The notes beneath the pieces are model-generated. The model was not told the DNA's origin. It ran no database searches and saw only the letters and a program-made list of their open reading frames with translations. A stretch of 9,765 nt of DNA, from assembly GCA_026991215.1 (NCBI GenBank), contig JALXBY010000379.1, positions 1 through 9,765 of the forward strand. Reading direction: 5' to 3'. This document shows positions 6,086 through 9,765 of the stretch, in pieces. The translations under genes were made by a program, and so were the position numbers. Each line of letters opens with the position of its first letter. Position 1 is the first letter of the stretch. This DNA is from Anaerolineales bacterium (lineage in GTDB: Bacteria > Chloroflexota > Anaerolineae > Anaerolineales > DRMV01).

Positions 6086-7711
6086 TCAACGGCTCTTTTC
6101 CTTGCGCTGGTTGCGGGAGCCGTGGCCGTGGTTGGGGTTGTTGGAGGACGGCCGGGCGTAGGTCACGGCCCGCTGTTCGCGAATCACGGTGACCTGAATC
6201 TGGCCGGTGAACTGCAGGTTGGTTTCGATGGCCCGGGAGATCTCATGGGCCAATTTGGCCAGGGCGTAATCGTCCACGGCCTCGGGCTTGACGATGACCC
6301 GGATTTCCCGGCCCGCCTGGAGCGCGTAACAGTCGGCCACACCCTCAAAGGAACGGGCGATTTCCTCCAGGGCCCGGACCCGTTTGAGGTATTCCTCCAG
6401 GCTTTCCCGTCGCGCGCCAGGCCGCGCGCCGGAAAGCGCGTCCGCAATCTCGACGATCACGTCCTCCAGGGTTTCCTGTTCGATGTCATGGTGGTGGGCC
6501 GCGACCGCGTGCACCACCCGGGGGTCGACGCCGTGCCGTTCCAGGAACTCCGCGCCCACCAGCGCGTGGGGGCCTTCCGCGCTGGCGTCCATGGCCTTGC
6601 CGATGTCGTGCAGCAGGCCCGCGGTCTTGGCCACGTCCACGTCCGCGCCCAGTTCGGCCGCGAGCAGGGCAGCCAGTTTCGCGGTCTCAATCGCGTGATG
6701 TAACTGGTTCTGCCCATAGGACGTGCGGAACTTGAGCCGGCCCAGCATCTTGATGACCTCGCGGGGCAGGCCCACCACACCGACTTCGTACACCGCTTCT
6801 TCCCCGGCTTCCTCGATGATTTTCTCCACCGCTTCCTTTTCCTGGGCCACCACCTTTTCGATTTGGGTGGGGTGAATGCGGCCATCGGTGACCAGTTTGA
6901 CCATGGCCCGCCGGGCGATTTCCCGCCGGACCGGGTCGAAACTGGAAAGGGTCACGGTCTCGGGGGTGTCGTCCACGATGACTTCCACCCCGGTGATTTG
7001 CTCAAAGGCCCGAATGTTGCGGCCGCTGCGCCCGATGATGCGGCCTTTCATCTCGTCGGAGGGCAGAGGGACGACGCTGGTCGTGAGTTCGGCCACCGAG
7101 TCCGAAGCGATGCGCTGCATCACACCCGCGAGGATGCGGCGGGCCCGACGTTCCCCCTCGGCCCGGGCTTCGGCTTCCATCTGGCGGATGATACGGGCCA
7201 TATCCTGCCGGGCCTCCTGTTCTACCTGGGCCAGCAGCCGCTGCCGGGCTTCCTCGCGCGTCAGCCGGGCCACTTCTTCCAGGCGGGCCTGAATCTGGGC
7301 TTCGGCATCGTCGAGCGCGCGGGCCCGGGCGTCCAGTTCCTGTTCCCGCTGCAGCAAACGCCGCTCCTGCTTACGCAGTTCCTCCTGCCGGCGCTCGATT
7401 TCCTCCCAACGACGTTGCAGCCGGGCCCGTTCCTGTTGCATCTCCTTCCGGTGTTGCTCCAGTTCCTGTTCCAGACGCTGGCGAAGCCGGAGGGCTTCAT
7501 CCCGGGCCTTGAGCTCCCACTCGTGCACCCGGTGCTCGGCTTCGGCCAGAATCTGCCGGGCCCTGGCCTGGGCTTCGGCCACCACCTGTTCGGCCCGGGA
7601 GCGGCCTTCCACATAGGCCTTTTCCTCCTGATGTTTGCGCCAGAAGTACCCCACGGCCAGCCCGATGCCAGCCATGACCACAGCCACGAGAATCAGGACC
7701 ACGACGTTCAT
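6086..7711 (-). CDS. rny: Ribonuclease Y
   Basis: RNase Y is a membrane-bound endoribonuclease that starts mRNA decay. The 541-aa chain shows the full family layout: one N-terminal membrane helix (about 3-23), a long charged coiled coil (about 28-195), a KH RNA-binding domain (about 220-285, with the GRSG loop at 227-230) and an HD metal-dependent domain (about 335-430). The HD domain includes LLHDIGK with His368-Asp369, further histidines at 338-339 and 406-408, and EIADALSGARPGARRES. The usual family end (near TVIREQRAVTYA) is followed by a polar, basic tail of about 22 residues (PSSNNPNHGHGSRNQRKEKSR), which is unusual. The ATG overlaps the recX stop as ATGA, with a GAGGAG ribosome site inside recX, so translation is probably coupled. 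It is the last GC-rich gene of the recA-recX-rny series. Confidence 0.96.
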   Translation of the reverse strand: MNVVVLILVAVVMAGIGLAVGYFWRKHQEEKAYVEGRSRAEQVVAEAQARARQILAEAEHRVHEWELKARDEALRLRQRLEQELEQHRKEMQQERARLQRRWEEIERRQEELRKQERRLLQREQELDARARALDDAEAQIQARLEEVARLTREEARQRLLAQVEQEARQDMARIIRQMEAEARAEGERRARRILAGVMQRIASDSVAELTTSVVPLPSDEMKGRIIGRSGRNIRAFEQITGVEVIVDDTPETVTLSSFDPVRREIARRAMVKLVTDGRIHPTQIEKVVAQEKEAVEKIIEEAGEEAVYEVGVVGLPREVIKMLGRLKFRTSYGQNQLHHAIETAKLAALLAAELGADVDVAKTAGLLHDIGKAMDASAEGPHALVGAEFLERHGVDPRVVHAVAAHHHDIEQETLEDVIVEIADALSGARPGARRESLEEYLKRVRALEEIARSFEGVADCYALQAGREIRVIVKPEAVDDYALAKLAHEISRAIETNLQFTGQIQVTVIREQRAVTYARPSSNNPNHGHGSRNQRKEKSR

Positions 7712-8241
7712 GTTGCACGCTCCTCTACCTCCGGGGTGGTTGGGAGGTCGTGTTCGGCCTCCCAGAGGGTAAGGATGTCGAAAATCAGGGCGTACGCGAA
7801 GCCCCGCCGGGCCAGGTAGGCCGCGAGTTTCTTCCGGGCCTCAGGCCAGGGGAGGCTGCCGTAACGTCTCAGGCCTTGCTGCAACGCGGCCTGGGCCAGG
7901 GTGGTATCGTCCACCGTCTCCAGGGCTTGTTGAATCAAGCGTTCGGGGATGCCTTTTTCCCGCAGTTCCTGAGCCAGGACCCAACGGGCCCGGGGCCGCA
8001 AGCGAGCCCGTTCCTCCACCCAAAGGCGGGCAAAGGCCGCGTCGTTGAGCCAGCCCATCTGCCGGGCCCGGGCCAGCGCGGCCTCGATGACCTCAGGCGG
8101 CGCCCCGCGACGCGTCAACATGGCCCGCGCCTGGGCCTCGGTGCGCGGCTTGTGCCGAAGCCAGCGGGCCAGAAGGTTTAATGCAGCATGTACATCCTGC
8201 ACGGCCCGTTGGGGCCGTTTCCGCGATGTGCGTCTTGTCAT
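7708..8241 (-). CDS. recX: RecA regulatory protein RecX
   Basis: RecX binds RecA filaments and limits recombinase activity. This 177-aa all-helical, basic protein has the family's repeated three-helix pattern: LARWLRHKPRTEAQARAML (24-42), GWLNDAAFARLWVEERARL (63-81), ELREKGIPERLIQQAL (92-107) and KKLAAYLARRGFAYALIFDIL (137-157). Its place directly after recA supports the call. The ATG at 8241 gives a typical length. The ribosome site is modest (AGGTG, about 8 bases away), and a hairpin (8257-8272) sits just upstream. The stop overlaps the rny start by four bases. An arginine-rich N-terminus (TRRTSRKRPQR) precedes the conserved region. Confidence 0.93.
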   Translation of the reverse strand: MTRRTSRKRPQRAVQDVHAALNLLARWLRHKPRTEAQARAMLTRRGAPPEVIEAALARARQMGWLNDAAFARLWVEERARLRPRARWVLAQELREKGIPERLIQQALETVDDTTLAQAALQQGLRRYGSLPWPEARKKLAAYLARRGFAYALIFDILTLWEAEHDLPTTPEVEERAT

Positions 8242-8256
8242 ATGCCCACACCTGCA

Positions 8257-8272
8257 GTCGCCTTACGGCGAC
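8257..8272 (-). promoter_or_regulatory. Leader hairpin upstream of recX
   Basis: A perfect 6-bp stem (GTCGCC/GGCGAC) with a 4-base loop lies 16 bases before the recX start codon, just upstream of its weak ribosome site. It could influence recX translation or protect the mRNA end. This is inferred from position alone. Confidence 0.35.
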
Positions 8273-8355
8273 CACGGCAGGCAGCGCAACACCCCCTGGC
8301 TGAGGAAACATCACGTCCATGCCCCCGTATGAGGGGCCTTATTGCCAACCGTGGT

Positions 8356-8372
8356 CACGCGCCAGGCGCGTG
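8356..8372 (-). terminator. Stem-loop between recA and recX, possible attenuator
   Basis: The inverted repeat CACGCGC-CAG-GCGCGTG lies 14 bases past the recA stop. A hairpin here fits the known arrangement in some bacteria, where a partial terminator after recA keeps RecX much less abundant than RecA. There is no following T-run, so it is at most a weak or factor-dependent terminator. A second GC-rich pairing (GCCCC/GGGGC) lies at about 8319-8336. Confidence 0.4.
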
Positions 8373-8385
8373 GGGTGCCGCGGCC

Positions 8386-9396
8386 TTACTCGACCGCGGT
8401 GTAAAGTTCGGGCATCAGTTGGGCCCGAATCTGCATCTCAATCTCATGGGCCAGCTCGAGGTTTTCCCGCAGGAAGCGTTTGGCCGCTTCCCGCCCCTGG
8501 CCCAGGCGGACGTCGCCATAGGAGTAATAGGACCCCCGCTTGGTGATGATGTCCAGCTCAACGCCCAGGTCGAGGAGTTCGCCTTCGCGGGAAATCCCCT
8601 CGTTGTAGATGATGTCGAACTCGGCCGTGCGGAAGGGGGGCGCGACCTTGTTCTTGACCACCTTGACGCGCACCCGGTTGCCGATGACCTCGGAACCCAG
8701 TTTGATGGCCTGGATGCGGCGGATGTCCAGCCGCACCGACGCGTAGAACTTCAGGGCCAGGCCGCCGGGCGTGGTCTCCGGGTTCCCAAACACCACACCG
8801 ATTTGGTGCCGGATTTGGTTGGTGAAAATCATGGTGGTGCGGGTTTGCTGAATCGCGCCCGAGAGTTTGCGCAAGGCCTGGGACATCAACCGGGCCTGCA
8901 TGCCTACAACGGTGTCGCCCATGTTGCCTTCGATTTCGGCCCGGGGCACCAGGGCGGCCACGGAATCGACGACCACCACATCCACCGCGCCGGAGCGAAT
9001 CAGGGTTTCCGCGATTTCCAGGGCCTGCTCGCCCGTATCGGGCTGGCTGATGAGCAGGTTCTCGACGTCCACGCCAATCCGTTGGGCATAGGCCGGGTCC
9101 AGGGCGTGCTCCATGTCGATGAACGCGGCCACGCCGCCCAGTTTTTGGGCCTCCGCCACGATGTGCAGGGCCAGGGTGGTCTTGCCGGAGGATTCCGGCC
9201 CATAGATTTCCGTGATGCGCCCCCGGGGCACACCGCCGATGCCAATCGCGGCATCCAGGGCAATGGAGCCGGTGGGAATGGCCTCCACGTGCAGGTGCTG
9301 CGCCTCCCCCAGGCGCATGATGGCGCCTTCCCCGTACCGTTTCACGATTTCTTTCAACGCCTCTTGCAACGCCTGCTGTCGCCCTTTCTCGGCCAT
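8386..9396 (-). CDS. recA: Recombinase A
   Basis: RecA forms ATP-dependent filaments on single-stranded DNA, drives strand exchange and triggers the SOS response where LexA is present. The 336-aa protein has the Walker A motif GPESSGKT (66-73), the catalytic Glu96, the Walker B run VVVVDSVAAL ending near Asp144, loop L1 near 156-165, the glutamine switch at Gln194 in TNQIR, and loop L2 (195-211) ending GNPETTPGG. Numbering matches E. coli RecA. Substitutions from common sequences include Met95 (FIDMEHALDP, usually Ala), Asn158 and Val163 (EGNMGDTVVG, usually Glu and often His). The long acidic tail of E. coli RecA is absent. The ATG has an AGAGGCAGGTGA ribosome region. recX and rny follow on the same strand. 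Confidence 0.98.
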   Translation of the reverse strand: MAEKGRQQALQEALKEIVKRYGEGAIMRLGEAQHLHVEAIPTGSIALDAAIGIGGVPRGRITEIYGPESSGKTTLALHIVAEAQKLGGVAAFIDMEHALDPAYAQRIGVDVENLLISQPDTGEQALEIAETLIRSGAVDVVVVDSVAALVPRAEIEGNMGDTVVGMQARLMSQALRKLSGAIQQTRTTMIFTNQIRHQIGVVFGNPETTPGGLALKFYASVRLDIRRIQAIKLGSEVIGNRVRVKVVKNKVAPPFRTAEFDIIYNEGISREGELLDLGVELDIITKRGSYYSYGDVRLGQGREAAKRFLRENLELAHEIEMQIRAQLMPELYTAVE

Positions 9397-9439
9397 GTCA
9401 CCTGCCTCTCACGGCGTCAAGGTTAAAAAGTCGGCAGAA

Positions 9440-9469
9440 AGTATACCACGCGGGGAAAAGGCCCCGCAA
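9440..9469 (-). promoter_or_regulatory. recA promoter with internal inverted repeat
   Basis: On the minus strand, TTGCGG (9469-9464) and TATACT (9445-9440) are separated by 18 bases and place the start of transcription about 37 bases before the recA ATG. The inverted repeat GCGGGG/CCCCGC (9450-9467) overlaps the -35 box and spacer and could be an operator. No GAAC-N4-GTTC LexA site of the Bacillus type is visible upstream of recA. The 11-mer GGTATACTTTC at the -10 also occurs at the prs promoter (2165-2175). Confidence 0.55.
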
Positions 9470-9509
9470 GCCCATCTTGCTAAATTCATAACAGCATATA
9501 CCATACCTC

Positions 9510-9544
9510 ACTGACCACTGTCCACTCCCCACAGCCCACTCACT
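9510..9544. repeat. Degenerate heptamer tandem array, five units
   Basis: Five adjacent 7-base units are visible: ACTGACC, ACTGTCC, ACTCCCC, ACAGCCC and ACTCACT. The consensus (ACTGNCC) matches that of the array after mutM (GCYGACC). The last unit contains the stop codon of the minus-strand permease gene (9540-9542). Confidence 0.65.
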
Positions 9545-9765
9545 GATAAAACACCCGGCTCTCCTGCACCTTCCGGTTGATATAGGTCAGGCTCAAAATC
9601 ACGGCAAAGAGCACGAAGGCCAGGGCCGAAGCGTACCCGTAGCGGGTCTTGGTGAAGAACTCGTCGAAGATGACCAGGCTCAGGGTGTCCACCGTGCCCT
9701 GGGCGCCTGGGTCCCGCATGACGTAGATGTGGTTGAAGGCCTTGAAGGTGCCGATGACCGCAATC
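9540..9765 (-). CDS. Carbohydrate ABC transporter permease, C-terminal part
   Basis: Only the last 74 residues and the TGA stop are in the window; the 5' part lies beyond the right edge. The translation starts IAVIGTFKAFNHIYVM and ends RKVQESRVFYQ. It shows the pattern of MalF/UgpA-type inner-membrane permeases: a segment ending in YVM followed by DPGAQGT (in place of the usual GGP-x-x-x-T), then TLSLVIFDEFF, YGYASALAF and a final membrane helix (ALAFVLFAVILSLTYI). It would import a sugar or glycerol-phosphate type substrate with a second permease, a binding protein and an ATPase, none of which is visible. The EAA loop that contacts the ATPase is outside the window. The stop codon lies within a heptamer repeat. 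It is a separate unit from recA, which has its own promoter. Confidence 0.85.
   Translation of the reverse strand, partial: IAVIGTFKAFNHIYVMRDPGAQGTVDTLSLVIFDEFFTKTRYGYASALAFVLFAVILSLTYINRKVQESRVFYQ

Noticed and set aside
5895..6089. A 64-codon minus-strand frame across the stem-loop block
   Set aside because: It would start at TTG overlapping the rny stop, has no recognisable domain, and is dictated by the inverted repeats. A repeat or RNA element explains the sequence better.

Overview
The window looks like a GC-rich bacterial chromosome, most likely from the Chloroflexota (Anaerolineae-like, possibly thermophilic). This is inferred from the recA-recX-rny order, the divergent PRPP synthase, a DUF505-like protein, a UgpA/MalF-type sugar permease and degenerate heptamer repeats between genes. 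No rRNA or tRNA gene, CRISPR array, transposase or integrase was found.

Layout. On the left, a large minus-strand gene for a DUF505-like protein of unknown function (36-2048) diverges from a plus-strand set: PRPP synthase (prs, 2210-3172), formamidopyrimidine-DNA glycosylase (mutM, 3195-4010) and a small membrane-anchored protein of unknown function (4078-4659). On the right, a minus-strand cluster runs recA (8386-9396), recX (7708-8241) and rny (6086-7711), with recX and rny overlapping by four bases. At the right edge is the 3' end of a carbohydrate ABC transporter permease (9540-9765), also on the minus strand.

Between the two converging groups lies a clearly foreign-looking AT-rich island of about 1.3 kb (about 4660-5930). 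It carries one multi-pass membrane protein that resembles GT87/DUF2029 glycosyltransferases (4925-5869), two perfect AT-rich palindromes and several promoter-like boxes. On its rny side is a compact GC-rich block with four consecutive stem-loops (5909-6054). A 10-bp exact direct repeat (4704-4713 and 6034-6043) brackets the island and most of this block.

Functional links. RecA (recombinase), RecX (its modulator) and MutM (8-oxoguanine repair) form a genome-maintenance theme. RNase Y sets mRNA decay, and Prs supplies PRPP for nucleotide synthesis. These are housekeeping genes. The unexplained material is the island, its structured flank, the heptamer repeats at gene ends, the DUF505-like protein and the small anchored protein. 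No complete new multi-gene system is visible; the best candidates for something undescribed are the structured element at 5909-6054 and the bracketed island.
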